This document shows positions 1-12,700 of a stretch of 64,000 nt of DNA, piece after piece. The DNA comes from Heterohyrax brucei (lineage: Eukaryota; Chordata; Mammalia; Hyracoidea; Procaviidae): positions 222,909,323 to 222,973,322 of the forward strand of contig CM053140.1 in the NCBI GenBank assembly GCA_028571685.1, given 5' to 3'. How positions within the stretch are numbered: position 1 is the stretch's first letter; each line of letters starts with the position of its first letter. The translations under genes and the position numbers were made by a program. The notes below the pieces were generated by a model that searched no databases, was not told the origin of the DNA, and saw only the letters and a program-made list of their open reading frames with translations.

Positions 1-426
1 GCTAAAAGTCCAAATGAAGGACATAAACTCCAGAGGAAGGTGTTCTCTCTTGGCTCTGGAGGAAGGTCCTTGTCACCAATCTTCCTTTGGACTGGGAGCT
101 TCTGAAGTACAAGGAGCCCAGGTCCTTTCCAAAGGACACACTCTGCTCCCAGTGCTGATTTCTCAGTGAAATGAGGTCCCCAACTTGCTGCTTGCTTCAC
201 TTTCTTTTATATTCCAAGAGATCACTTCGAGGCGGAATATAATCTTACACATTGAATCCTGCCACACCTACCCAACTGCTGCCTGTCATCCCCCATTAAC
301 ATCATAGAGGCAGGGTGTACAGCACATGAGAAAATCACACAATAGCAGGAATGATGGCCTACCCAAATGGCTACACACCTTTTTTTTTTTTTTTTTGGCA
401 GAGGGGACACAATTCAATCCATGACA
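1..426 (-). mobile_element. MaLR-type LTR, minus strand, cut by window start
   Basis: Read on the minus strand, it begins at 426 with TGTCATGGATTGAATTGTGT, resembling the start of MST/MLT1 LTRs of the ERVL-MaLR group. The body matches the copies at 8298 and 21147, so three copies define one family here. About 90 bp of the 3' end lies beyond the window. An A-rich stretch, T17-18 on the plus strand near 379-396, sits close to the 5' end and looks like a local expansion. No internal retroviral sequence adjoins, so it is probably a solo LTR. The family name is inferred from LTR ends and recall of elephant repeats. Confidence 0.65.
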
Positions 427-524
427 ATGACTCTTCTCAGGTCACACAGTTTATGGACAGGTAGGCTTGTGATCCAGGTTCATCTGACTCCAAAGCCTAT
501 GTTTTTAAACACTATATTACATGG

Positions 525-725
525 AGCAGTGATTTAGAACATGGACTTTGGAGCAACACTGACTGATTAAGTCCTAAATGCCTACTTACCAGCTTTGTGA
601 ACCTGGGAATCTTTGTTATATATTGTGTTTCAGTTTCCTCACTTTTTTGCAGCTCTTGTTAGAATTACATGAATTAATATTTATAAAGTGGTTGAACTGT
701 TCCTGGAATATAGTTAGACTTGCTA
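525..725 (+). repeat. MIR SINE
   Basis: The order 'gtgatttagaacatggactttggag', 'cagctttgtgaacctggg', 'tcagtttcctca' and 'gaattacatgaattaatat' follows the MIR consensus. It is divergent, as expected of an ancient mammalian SINE. Confidence 0.7.
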
Positions 726-727
726 TA

Positions 728-2035
728 TTTTAGCTATTTTACGGCATTTGGCTGGCTAGAGTAAAGTAAAGCCAGTGTTCCACTGGATGATGGAAGCCAA
801 AGGGTAAGACTTGTAAGAAATGCTGAGAGATGATCAAGAGTATCACAAATTGCAAAGAAGTTTAAATGAAAAGAGAATTTTAAATAGCATAGAATTTATA
901 GGATAAAAAGTCAATCCTGAATGAAGAAAGACTACCATTAGACATGCCTGGATCTAAATCTTGCTTTATGTTGAATCCTAGAGGAGGTAACTAACTTGGA
1001 CTCAGCGGCCGTTATCTTAATAGTATTACTTCCTTCTCCGCTGTAACTTATTTGGTTCTCCATTGCTCTTCTTTTCCCACAAACCCTATTCCTAATGTTT
1101 AATTCACGATCCTCCTGTTCTCCTTTCTCTATCCCCTCCATCAGAAGTTTCACTAGACTCCAGTTTTATTAGAAGTATAAAGTTATCTTTATTCACATCT
1201 GTAAGAGCTGCCCACTCCAAAACTGAGGTTTTCAACTCATCTAAACACTAGTGGTTTAGGTCTCACTCTTCAGAAATCCTGATTTAATTATCTAGGGGTG
1301 AACCTGGGTTGTTTTTTTATTTTGTTTTTTTAACTCTCCAGGTAATTGTAATGTGCAGTCAGGTTTTGATTTTCAAACATGTACTGAAAATTTCCACCTG
1401 GATAGCCTGTGATTACTCTCATAAAACTAAATTCAAACCCATTTCTGTTAGTAATTCTATTAATTAGACATTAATTATCTGAGTTACAGATAATGGGAAA
1501 CTTAAATAACTATTACAAAAAGTGTTTTGTTACACTGCTATTTTCTTTTCCAGTGACAAGAAATCCATAGATAGGCAATGCTGGCTTTAGTTTAGTGGAT
1601 TATAGATACCACCACAGCTGAGGTCTCTGCAATACCCTTCACCTTTCTTACATGATCCTAGGATACTAAGTGTGGTTCTAACCATCACATCTGCCTTCTG
1701 GGCAGAAGAAGAAGAAGAAAATCAGGAAGTTTAGCACCTTGTCAGGAAGACAAAGGCTTTACCCAGAAATCATGAAAGATTTGCACTTACGTTTCTCTGG
1801 TCAATAACCAGTCATATGCCCATCTTGTTATATTGCAAGAAGATTTAGAAGGGAAAGTTTCAGTTCTCCATCTGTAAGAATAAAGAAAGGATAAAAAGAA
1901 GAGCCAAGATAGATAACTAATACAGTATCTTTCATGGGATCAATTTCTGGAGCTTCCTTTTAATTATATTTTTATTAATTGGATAATTATTTTCCTAGTC
2001 AACCTGTTTTAAAACTTGGCACCCCCTGTAATCTC
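728..2035. other. No recognisable feature
   Basis: AT-rich sequence without a long open frame or a repeat I can name. It has a short (GAA)n run near 1705-1720. It may hold diverged repeats I cannot recognise by eye. Confidence 0.5.
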
Positions 2036-2039
2036 CCTC

Positions 2040-2480
2040 TTACTTTCCGTATTCAGTAGGTTTCTAAGTGAGCTTCCAGCTCTGCACTTAGCGTTTTCCA
2101 TCTCGAGTGCCACATCTTGATCTAGACCCTTGGTGTCTTTGCCTAGGCTAAACTCTTGCCATTTTGCCTTCAGTCTCTGTATTCTGTGCAAACTACTTTG
2201 ACATCAGCCACAATCATCTCACCAAATTATAGATCTAATCAGAACCCGTTCATGGACTCCCTGTTACCAACCAAAGGCCAGATCCCTAGATCTCTTGGCC
2301 TTGCCTTAGGACCCTTGATTATCCATTCCTGTAAAATAGGCTACTTACTGGATATACCCTGGGTCTTCCCGTATCTGTGCTCATAGCTTACTCTCTGCTC
2401 AGAATGCCTGATTTCTCTGTTTCCTTTCTCCACTCTTTTCAACTTCTCTGCCATCAAGATCAACAGCAAGGACTTTTCAG
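2040..2480 (+). repeat. L2 LINE fragment
   Basis: Pyrimidine-rich text with 'ccttgccttaggacccttg', 'ctctctgctcagaatgcctg' and 'ctttctccactc' follows the 3' coding part of L2 ('cttgggacctttgcacatgctg...ctgcctggaatgctcttc'). It is old and diverged, and the borders are approximate. Confidence 0.5.
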
Positions 2481-2489
2481 GAAGCCATT

Positions 2490-3140
2490 ATGTTAAAGTC
2501 AAAGAACTCAAACTGATGACTCAAGATTTTCAAAGACTCAGCACATAGATCCCTTTAGGTTTTAGACATTGTGATGGCTGAAAGAGCAGGGTGAGTCTGT
2601 CTCCCAGGAAGACACGGCATGCACAGGATAGGCCAGCATAGCACAGAGAAAGACTGCTAGACATACTCTTCCTCAGTAAACAGATCGCGGGTTCTTTGTC
2701 CCACTGAAGAGGTAAACTATGCTAGGTTGCAAAAACAAAAAAACGTTGTTCAGCTTTTTTGTGCCAAGGTAAAAGGTGAAAGGAGGCTTTCTGGTAGCCA
2801 GCCTAGTTTAAGTGATTTCGCTACAATTGGAGCAAAATTCTCATTTGTAAAAACAAATATGCAACTAACTCTGTCACTCTCATGCTCTTTTGCTGTCTCA
2901 GTCTTAAACTGTGCATGAAGATGTGAAAGGCTCTGTGGCAGAGGGTGCTGGTAATTATTTAACAACCAGCTATTGCAGCGAAAGCCTTTATCTGCTGCCT
3001 TTGTCAATTTCTGTGGTGTGAATACTTCCACCCTGATCAGTTTCAGGTGACCAGTGTGGTGTCACTGAACCATGGAGCTGGGAAGTGATGTACCCAATTG
3101 GCCTTTATGAGTCAGTGTAAGCTGGCACTAGCATATCGGT
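2490..3140. other. No recognisable feature
   Basis: No open frame beyond chance length and no repeat I can assign. Overlapping opposite-strand frames near 2727-3031 (63 and 93 codons) have no recognisable domain. Confidence 0.5.
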
Positions 3141-3144
3141 GTGT

Positions 3145-3285
3145 GGTATATTCAATCATTTAGTGGCAACTTATTGAGTGTTTACTACATTTTAAACCAT
3201 GTGTGATCAAGATACCGTAGGAAACAAGAGAGATTTGGCCCCATCTTCATGATGTTTACAACCTAATAGGACAGAAGTTAGTACA
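3145..3285 (+). repeat. L2-like 3' segment
   Basis: 'caacttattgagtgtttactac', 'gatcaagataccgtaggaaacaag' and 'catcttcatgatgtttacaacctaatagg' mirror the L2 3' region ('tttactgagcgcctactatgtgcc...gatacagcagtgaacaagac...catggagcttacattctagtggg'). Confidence 0.5.
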
Positions 3286-3358
3286 CCAGGACCCCAGGTT
3301 CTCGACATTTTTCCCACCATTAACTCCATTCAACTTTAATTATTCTATGTGTAAACTG

Positions 3359-3508
3359 AAAAGAACCCTGATTGTACAGGGGTTAAAGTGCTCAGCTAAC
3401 CAAAACATCTGTGGTTTAGAAACCACAACCTTGCAAACCCTATGAGGCAGTTGTACTCTGTCCTGTAGGCTCACTAGGAATCAACTGGTTTGGTTTTGGG
3501 TGTTTTGT
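3359..3508 (+). mobile_element. AfroSINE
   Basis: It has the tRNA-like head 'ggttaaagtgctcagctaacc', the middle 'gcaaaccctatgaggcagttgtactctgtcctg' and the end 'aatcaactggtttggtttt'. The copy is diverged. No clear TSD was seen. Confidence 0.8.
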
Positions 3509-3544
3509 GTACAGAAATTATTATATAGATGTCTTTTTTATTTT

Positions 3545-3650
3545 GTTATAAATTCCTTGAAAATAAGGATATCCCTTATTTTAACCAAATATTTTAGACA
3601 GTGTCATATACATAGTAAGTGCTCTGTACACATTGATTAATGGAATGAGA
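3545..3650 (+). repeat. L2 3' end
   Basis: 'tccttgaaaataaggatatc' and 'catatacatagtaagtgctctgtacac' match the common L2 terminal motif 'ctccttgagggcaggg...gcacatagtaggtgctcaataaa'. Confidence 0.5.
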
Positions 3651-5601
3651 ATAAACGTAGGAATGGCTGATGGGTCAACTTGGTTTTTGTGTAGTTAGGT
3701 AGTAGTTGGGACTGGGGTAGAAATGAAAAAAAAATCCATTGACAGAGCCTCTTTCTTTTCATTTTCTCCTGCTCCCAGGTGAGTCAGTTTATTATGCAAG
3801 TCAATCTTCAAGTAACTTTATCTGCACTGCTCTCCCCTACTTAATCCCAAATAGAAATGAGTTATACAGAACCCACCATAAGTATTTTACAAGACCTAGC
3901 AATTGCTACTGTGCATCTTTAACAGCAGTGTAGTCAAAAGTTATGATGCATTTTTCTGTAATCACAAGAAATGATACCCACTTAGTGTTAAGTAAAGCAA
4001 ATCCCCCGTCAAAAAAAAAGGCAAAAGCACTTCAATTTTTCATTTTTATACTAGTGAATCAGAATCAATTTGGCAAAGCAGTTAACAGCAACTGTATGCT
4101 TCTTTCCGGCTCCCAACAGGTACAATTTTCTTTTAACAAACAGTCAGGCAGAGGTCTCTGATGTTGGATTAATGCTGTATATTCAAACCTTCTCACTATT
4201 GTGTATTTAAATTGGGTAATACACGCCATCAGAGAAACACCAACACGAATCTTGAGAAGCAACTGATTTGCCGGCAGCCAGAACATATCCTTAGAAAAAA
4301 ATATATAAATAAATTAGTAATGAATGTTTTTCACAGGGATTTCAGAACACTAAATCTAAAAGTACATCCCAAGTGCCTTTGTGTGAGCTATTAGTAGCTA
4401 CACTAAATCCAAGTCACAAAAAGAAGGCAATACCCTTTTCTTTTAAAAAAAGCATCTGTGTGTTGTATTTCCTCGTTCTTTCCCTCCGAATGAGAATATC
4501 AGCTATTAACAGACAAGTGTTAAATTTTAATTGGGTTTAGAAGGCCAACATTCTCCCATTTCTCCATCACATACACACATACACATAAACTCTGTCTTTT
4601 CTGGAAACTGTGAAGACATCCAACAAGATGTATTTGCTGATATAATTATGTGTCTTAAAGAACTGACTTGTAATAATAATAATAAATCAGTGCAACCTTA
4701 AGTTATCACCAGGACACTTTTTTTCCACCTACATCCCCTTTTTTCTCTATTCTCCTCTTTCTGTCATTAATTCTTTAGGAAAACACATTGTTACATATAT
4801 ACATATATATTACATATATATATATATATACAAACATTATGAATTTTTTTTTCACCTAGCAACATGTTTTCAGAAAACTTATAGGAACATAATGAAAAAT
4901 CCACGTTCACTGATAGTAACTGGCATTTTTCTTTGTTTCTTTATTCAGTCATTTATTCATTTTATTAAGGATCTAAAAAGAAAGCTACATTGCAGTTGTT
5001 CAGGTACAGTCCCTAATACGTAGCATTCTGGCTTAAATTCCAAAAGCAACCAATCAAAATTTAAACACATGCCAGGTTCTATGTTTTTAAGAGCTATAAG
5101 TAATAAAGCTGGCTGTGATTATTAAAACATAAACCTCTAAGAGTGGAGTTAATTAAATAATGCAATGTCCTGTTTTTTTCTTTTTCAGACTTCAAATAAG
5201 TGCTTCTCAAATTTCAGTGAAGTGGCCATTATAATCAATATCACAGGGTTCTAAACTAAAACTCAGTTAGCATGAGGAAAGTGAAAGCTGGGTATCCATC
5301 TGGGTGAAGTAAAATAGGAGTCAATAACTGCATTGATAGCCAAAATGCACCTGGAGGAAAAACAATATGAGTCCTATTTTATTGGTATGCATGAGGTACG
5401 CTTCCCTATTTCCATCACTAACCTCAAGAATCCAGTCCAGCGTTTGGAGAAGAGATTTTGATTCCTGAAGTAGGAGGGATTGCTGTGCCATTTTATAAAA
5501 CATGAGCCATACTTTGGTTTCGGTTTGAAAATAGGTGAAGATGAATAAGAAAGGAGGCATATTTCTGTTGGAAAATATGTTAATATAATGATCCCTATAC
5601 C
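3651..5601. other. No gene; AT-rich with a (TA)n tract
   Basis: Short open frames here (60-101 codons) overlap each other on both strands and show no domain. The only clear element is the simple repeat at 4791-4831. Confidence 0.5.
4791..4831. repeat. (TA)n-rich simple repeat
   Basis: Alternating TA/CATA units over about 40 bp ending in 'tatatatatatatacaaac'. A likely length-variable microsatellite. Confidence 0.85.
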
Positions 5602-5778
5602 CAGATAAATGAAACCCTGGTGGCATAGTGGTTAAGTGCTATGTCTGCTAACCAAAAGGTCAGCAGTTCAAATCTGCCAGGTGCTCCTTATAAACTCCAT
5701 GGGCAGTTCTACTCTGACCTATAGAGTCACTATGAGTCAGAATCAGCTTGAAGGCAATGAGTTTACATCCAGATAAAT
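5602..5778 (+). mobile_element. AfroSINE, short form, with perfect TSD
   Basis: The SINE body is 5612-5768, flanked by the direct repeat CCAGATAAAT at 5602-5611 and 5769-5778. It has an A-box-like 'tggcatagtggttaag', a B-box-like 'gcagttcaaatc' and the 3' end 'tcactatgagtcagaatcag'. It passes straight from 'aggtgctcctta' to 'taaactccatggg', lacking the roughly 45-bp middle block seen in longer copies such as 16731. That deletion is known from the hyrax/sirenian/elephant SINE subfamily. Confidence 0.92.
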
Positions 5779-7200
5779 ATACAAGAAGTCAAAAAGAATA
5801 TATGCCAAAATACTCTTACTGATAACACTTAGTGACTCTTGTCTTCTTTATGCTTATCACATGTATTTTCTATTCTTTTTGTAATTAACACATATCTCTT
5901 ACATAAACTTTTTAAAGTCCTTGAGAGCCAAAGTACTACCATCAATATATCCCACCTTACTTCAGAGACCATGTTAAGAATATATTTGAGACACTAAACA
6001 CTAATGACTGAAGACTAGAAAAATTGTGGGATGATATAAAGAACATCATAAATGAAGAAATCAGAAATACAGGAAGGAAAGAAAAAATCAAATTGGATGT
6101 CAGAAGAGACTCTGAAACTTGGCTCTTGAGTACATAGTAAAGTAGTTGAAGTAAAAGAGCTGAAGAGAAGTTTTTAAAGGGCTGCTCCAGAATACAAGGG
6201 CAAGCATTATAATGAAATGTGGAAAGACCTGGAGTTAGAAAACCAAAAGGGAAGAAGACCCTTCGCATTTCTCAAGTGGAAAAAAAAAAAAAAAGTGACA
6301 AAAAATTTAAGCCTCAAGTTGCAATGTTGAAGGCTTATATGGGGGAAAAAATGTAGTTATGTAGAACGCATCGAAGGAAGATGGAAGAATCCATAGAGTC
6401 ACTGTACCAAAAAAAAACGAGTGTCTGTTCAACTATTCAGGAGATACCACACGATCCAGAACAGATGGTACCAAAGGAAGAAGCCCAAGTTGCACTGAAG
6501 GCACTGGCATAAAACAAGGCTCCAAGAACTGACAGAATACCAATTGAGATGTTTCAACAAACAGACGCCGTTCTGGAAGCACTCCCTCATCTATGCCAAG
6601 AAATTTGGAAGACAGCTACCTGTCCGATCTACTAGAAGAGATCTATAGTCATGTTCATTCCAAAGAAAGATAATCTAACTGAATGTGGAAAGTACTAAAC
6701 TGTATCACTAATATTACATGAAAACGAAATTCAAAAATGGCTGTAGCCATTCAATGACAGGGTATGCAAGAAATTCAAGTCAAATTCAGAAGATAACGTG
6801 GAGAGATATCACTGCCTATATCAAATGAATCTCGATTGAAAGCCTAGAATACCGGGAAGATACTTACTTGTGTTTTATTGTCTGTGCAGACATTCAACGT
6901 TGTGAACCATAACAAATTAAGGTTAACATTGTTAAGAATGGTAATTCCAGAACACTTAATTTTGCTCAAGTGCGACTTCCACATAGATCAAAAGGCAGTC
7001 ATTGTAAGAGAACAAAGGAATATTGTATGATTTAAAATCAGAAAAGGTGTGCACCATACTTATTCAATCTACATGTTAAGCAAATAATTTGTGAAGCTGA
7101 ACTACATGAAGGAGAACGCAGTCTCAACACTGGAGGAAGATTTAATATGCCTCCCAAAAGTAACAATGACTTAAAGTACTTACAGATGAAGATCAGCTAC

Positions 7201-7805
7201 TGTTACTGTAAAACACAGGTTTAGGCCACCCGAGACATGGGTAAAGTAAACACCCAAGAGGTTTAATACACGCCGGCATGTAAGGGACAGGAGGAATTTG
7301 GGTCCTGAGAGTCTGTCCACCTTACTCAGGCAAACTCTGGGTTTTTAGTGGCTAGGTAGGGGTAAGCATGTGGGCAAATGGGGCATGTGGAGGTCAGCTG
7401 GGTGGAGATCAGCTGCCTCACAATCTTATAGGCCATCACCAGCCATCAAGGAAAACAAAGTCTTGCAAGAGGTCATCTCGCTAGCAATGTGAAAGAATGC
7501 CCAAATACAGGTTACTTCTCTGTCCTCATGCACTCTTGCTTAATTTCTTTAGCATTAGATAGCCAAGCCAAGTGCCGTCGAGTAGATAAGAGTTCATTTA
7601 TCAGGACAAAAAGGAATGATTCATTCCCTGCAGTTCACTGAATCTAGTTGTGTCCCCAAGGGCCCCACCCTAGCATTGTACACAGGGCTTGTGGAATGTG
7701 GGGGTCATTTCTTTCCCTGTGAATTGGAGGTGATCTGAGACAATGTCTCTCAGGCCCTCAATCTTAAGTACCCCTCATCCCGGGGCTTTTCAGCCTCCGG
7801 TTTCA
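7201..7805 (+). mobile_element. Solo LTR inserted in RTE copy A
   Basis: This 605-bp block starts with TGTTACTG, ends in TTTCA, and interrupts RTE text that is continuous in other copies. Flanks 'ctac' (7197-7200) and 'gtac' (7806-7809) fit a mutated 4-bp TSD from an RTE 'ggac'. Its first 120 bp resemble the LTR at 54087 ('gagaca..ggg.aa.t...', then a 'gtttaatac'-like stretch). The retroviral class is not certain. No internal region remains. Confidence 0.6.
7556..7588 (-). mobile_element. Micro-insertion of AfroSINE 3' end
   Basis: About 21 bp (7562-7582, 'gccaagccaagtgccgtcga' plus one base), the reverse complement of the AfroSINE 3' terminus, lies between TAGATA at 7556-7561 and 7583-7588. 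It sits within the solo LTR, so it is younger than that LTR. Confidence 0.6.
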
Positions 7806-8724
7806 GTACTACAACCTTCACCATGGATTGTTCCTCAGCAAAAGGAAAACAAAAATCCTCACAAACAGACAAATAAACTACATCATGATAAGTGGAGAAA
7901 ATGTTGAAGCTGTCAAGGATTTCATTTTTCTTGGATTAACAATCAATGCTCGTTGAAATGGCAGTCAAGAAATCAAACAACACATTTCATTGGGGATAAT
8001 TGCTCCAAAAGATTTCTTTAATGTTAAAAAGTGAAGATGTCACTGATAATTAAGCTGCGCCTGATCACAGCAATGACATACAAAAGCTGAACAATGTAAA
8101 AGATGACAGAAGAATGGATGCATTTGAATTTGGGTGTTAGAGAAGTATATTGACTAGATGGCCAGAACAAACCAGTCTTTCTTGGAAAAAATACTGCCAG
8201 AATGCCCCTTAGAATTAAGGATGGTGAGACTTTGTCTCACTTACTGTGGATATGTTATCAGGATGGATCAATCCCTGGAGAAACTCATCACACTTAGAGT
8301 CACAGATGGAATTGTGTCCACTCAAAAATGTGTGTAGCCAGTGGCTATGATTTTTGGAATTGTGTGATGTTACTAAATGCTGTAAACTGCATCTGTGATG
8401 TTCATGAAGGCTGATGAGCAGCAGTTGTGTTGGTGGGACAGGACTCAATGTGTAAGATTGTGCTGTGCCTTGTGGCAATCTCTTGGGATATAAAGGGAAG
8501 AAAGCAGAGAGCTAGGGACCTCATACCACCAAGAAAGCACTGCTGGGAGCAGAGTGCATCCTTTGGAAAGGACCTGGGGTCTCTGTGCACCAGAAGCTCC
8601 CACTCTAAAGGAAGGTTGATGACAAGGACTTTCCTCCAGAGCTAAGAAGGAAAGCCTTCCCCTGGAGCTGATGCCTGAATTTGGACTTTTAGCCTACTGG
8701 ACTGTGGCAGAAAAAAATTTCTCT

Positions 8725-9765
8725 CTCTCTCTCTCTCTTTTATTGTGATTGAGTGAAAGTAATATATAATCCAAGTTAAATTTGCATGCCCACCTATCTG
8801 CAGTTCCTTCTGGCCTCCTTGCCCGGTGACAGCACACTCTTCCTTTCTGATCTGTACTTGTCACATCCTGCTAACAATCTCCTATCCCCTCCTCTCCACC
8901 CTCTCCTCTGCCTTCCGGTAAAAGGGCAGTAGGACAGCATCCTGTAGATACACAGAACCATAAAGTGGACAAGCCATATGGTCACCTATATTTCCAAGTC
9001 CAATCCATTCCTGTCCAAATAGTTGACCTTGGTAAGGAATAATGACCTGGAGCAGCAGCAGGCCTAGGGGCCGTGCTGCCAGAGGAAGTCCTGGAGCACT
9101 GGACTATCAACAGTGGTCTTTTAGTGGAGTTCTTGAGGTGCACCCCACTTTTAATTTGTGTTCCAACTGGGATCCAACATTGTGTGCCCCATCACAGCTG
9201 TCATTGGTGGTGGCTAGGCACCATCTGGTTCCTCTGATCACATGTTGGTACAGTCATCCATAGATGTGGGTCCTTCTGTCCTCTGGGCTCTTTTTCTCTT
9301 ATTTCTTTGTTGACCTTGGTGATCATCTGGTTCAGTTGAGATGGGATCCTTTGGTGTACCTCGGATGGCAGCTTGCTAGCTCTTAAGACTCCAGATGCCA
9401 CTCACCAATATGGGGTACAGAAGACTCTCTTAGCAACAAGCTACGTATCTCGATTGGCCTTGATGTCCCCTGAAAGCATTGTTCCCGGACCCCTACCCCT
9501 ACTACTCTATCCTTGCAACACTAGGCTAGGAATAGAAGCATTTTCAGTTTATGTTGAAGTCCAGTTAAGATGATCATCTGGTGTGTGCTGTCACTGCTGT
9601 CACCCAACCAAATTTCTGTCAGCTATCTAATCTATATGCATCTCTCTCCTTCCCTCCCTCCCCTCCCTTGTAGCCATCAAAGAGTCTTTTCTTCTGTGTG
9701 TGAGTCTGTTTTTAAGTCTTTAGAATAACAGTCTCATACAATACTTGATCCTGTGTTGCTGACTG
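8725..9765 (-). other. L1 copy 1 3' UTR
   Basis: This matches the 3' UTR of the second L1 (38118-39130) along its length, for example 'tctaggggcc', 'ggtgcacc.cac.ttt', 'cctcggatggcagcttgctagc'. The AATAAA signal near 8740-8747 (minus strand) sits just before the tail. It encodes nothing recognisable. Confidence 0.8.
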
Positions 9766-12700
9766 GTTTCACTCTCAATATAATGTCTTTCAGTTGAAAC
9801 TGGGTTATGAGATGCTTCCTAAAGTCATCATTGTTCTTCATCATTGCATAATTTTCCACTGAGTATATGTACCATAGTTTGTTTATCCATTCATCTGTTG
9901 TTGGGCATCTGGGTTGGTTCCATCTTTTTGTAATTGTGGACTATGCTGCAATAAACATCTGTGTGCATGTATCTATTCATGTGACAGTCCTTAGCTCTGT
10001 AGGATATATTCCAAGCAATGGGATTACTGGATCAAGGTGTATCTATTTCCAGCTTTTAAGGGATACCAGATTGCTTTCCAAAGAGGTTGTACCATTTTAC
10101 AATCCCATCAGCAGTGTAGGAGAGTTTCAATTTCTCCACAGCCTCTCCAGCATTTGTTGTTTTGTGTTTTTTGGATCACAGCCAACTTTGTTGGAGTGAG
10201 ACGATATCTCACTGCAGCTTTAATTTGGATTTCTTTAATAGCTAATGATTGTGAGCATTTCTTCATGTGTCTTTTGGCTGCCTGGATGTCTTCTTTAAAG
10301 AAATGTTTGCCCATCATCTAATTGGGTTATTTAACCTTTTCTTGTAAATATTTTGCAATATCTTGTAGATTATGGATGTCAGACGTGAATCTGGCATGTA
10401 GTTGCCAAATATTTTTCCCATTCTGTAGGTGGTCTTTTAATTCTTTTGATAAAGTCTTTGGATGAGCAAAAGTGTTTGATTCTCAGTAGTTTCCATTTAT
10501 CTATTTTCTCTTCTATTGATCAAGCTTTGTTTCTCAGATTTTGAAGTCTCTCTAAATTGTGAGTTAAAACTTCCATTGTTGATTCTGTTTTTTCTTACAT
10601 AATCTTTATTGTTTTAGGTTTGGCATTTAGGGCTTTTATCTACCTTGAGTCGGTTTTTGTGTAAGATGTGAGGTATAGGTTGTTTCAATTTTTTGCAGAT
10701 GGATGACCAATTTTCCCAACACCATCTGTTAGATACTGTTTTTATCACACTTTAGCATTGTAGGATCTTTGTCAAACATCAACTGTTCATAGGAGGATGG
10801 TGGTATCTCTGGGGTCTCAGCTCTGTTCCTTTGATCTTATGTCTCTTTTTGTGCCAGTACCAGGCTGTTTTGAATACTGTGGCAATGTAATAGATTCTAA
10901 AATGGGGTAGTGAGAGGTCTCCTGCATTGTTCTTCTTCAGTAGTGTTTTGCTTATCCGGGTTTTTCTTCCCCCCCTTTCCAAACAAAGTTGGTGATTTGT
11001 TTCTCCATCGCATAAAAGAAGTCACTGCAATTTGTATTGGGATTGCATTGTATATGTAGATGGATTTGGGTAAAACAGACATTTTCACAATGTTAGGTCT
11101 TCTTATTCATGTGCAGGTAGGTTTCTCCATTTATATAAGTCTCTCAGTTTCTAACAGTAAAATCTTGTAGTTATCTTTGTATAGTTCTCTTAAATCTCTA
11201 GTTAGATTTATTCATAGGTATTTTATCTTCTTGGGGATTATAGTAAAAGGTATCAATTTGGTGATCTCTTCTTGAATGATCTCTTTGTTAGTATAAAGGA
11301 ATCCTACTGATTTTGTTATGTTTATTTTATAATCTGAACTCTTTGCTGAACTCTTCTACTAGTTGGAGTAGTTAACATGCAGATTCATTAGGATTCTCTG
11401 TGCATACAGTCAGATCATCTGAAAATAGGGAGATTTTTACTTCTTCTTTGACAACGTGGACGCCCTTTATTTCATTGTCTTGTCTAATTGCTCTGGCCAG
11501 AATTTCTAGTACAATGTTGTCTAGTTCCTGTTCTCAAAGGGAATTCTATCAAACTCTCTCCATTCAGGGTGATGTGGGCAGTTGGCTTTGTGTAGATGCA
11601 GCTTTTTGTGTTGAGTAATTTGTCATCTATTCCTAATTTGCTGAGACTTTTTAGCATGAATAGGTGTTGGACTTTATCAAATGCCTTTTCTGCATCAGTT
11701 GACAAAATCAAGTCATTCTTGTCTTTTCTCTTATTTATACGGTTGATCACATTAATTGCTTTTCTGAAGTTGAACTAGCCTTGTATTCCAGGTATGAATC
11801 TAACTTTGTCATGATGAATTATCTTTTTTGATATGTTGTTGAAATCTATTGGCAAAGATTTTGTTGAAGATTTTTGCATCCAGGTTCATAACTGATATTG
11901 GTCTGTAATTTTTCTTTTTTGTGGAATCTTTCCCTGGCTTCAGCATCAGCATTACACTGAGTTCATAGAATGAAGGAGGGAGTATTTTATCCCTTTCTAT
12001 GCTGTGAAATAGACTCAATAGAATCAGAGTTAACTCTTCTCTAAAAGCTTGATAGAGTTTGGTGGTGAAACCATCTGAGTGAGGGCCTTTTTTGGTTGGT
12101 ATTTTTTTATGACTTTTTCGACTCTTCCTTTGTGATGATTTTATTAAGTTGTTCTACTTCTCCATGTGATAAGTTTGGCAGGTGATAAGAGCAGTTCAAA
12201 TCCAACAGGCACTCCTTGAATACTCCTGGGGTCAGTTCTACCCTGGTCCTTAGGGTCGCCACGAGTCAGATCCGACTCAACGGCACTTGGCTCGCTTGGC
12301 AAGAATCTAGGAATTTGTCCATTTCCTCCAGATTGTCAAATCTGTTAGAGTACAGTCTTACATGTATTCTGTTATGATACTTTTGATTTCTGTTGGATCT
12401 GTTGAGACTTCTCCCTTCTCATTTCTTGTTCAGGTTATTTGTTATCTCTCCTGTTTTTCTTTGGTAAGTTTTGCCAATGGTTTGTCAATTTTGTTGATCT
12501 TTTAAAAAAAAACAGCTTTGATCTTATCAATTTTTTCAATTGTTCTTCTATTCTCCAATTCCTTTAGCTCCTCTCTAATCTTTATGATCTGTTTTCTTCT
12601 GGTGTCTGAAGGGTTCCTGCGTTGCTCTCTTTCTGTTTGTTCAAACTGTAGAGTTCTTTGGTTTGGGTGTTTTCTTCCTTCCAGATATGTGCATTCATAG

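Noticed and set aside
5612..5700. tRNA gene from A-box/B-box-like motifs
   Set aside because: The motifs belong to the tRNA-derived head of AfroSINE. No cloverleaf can be completed.
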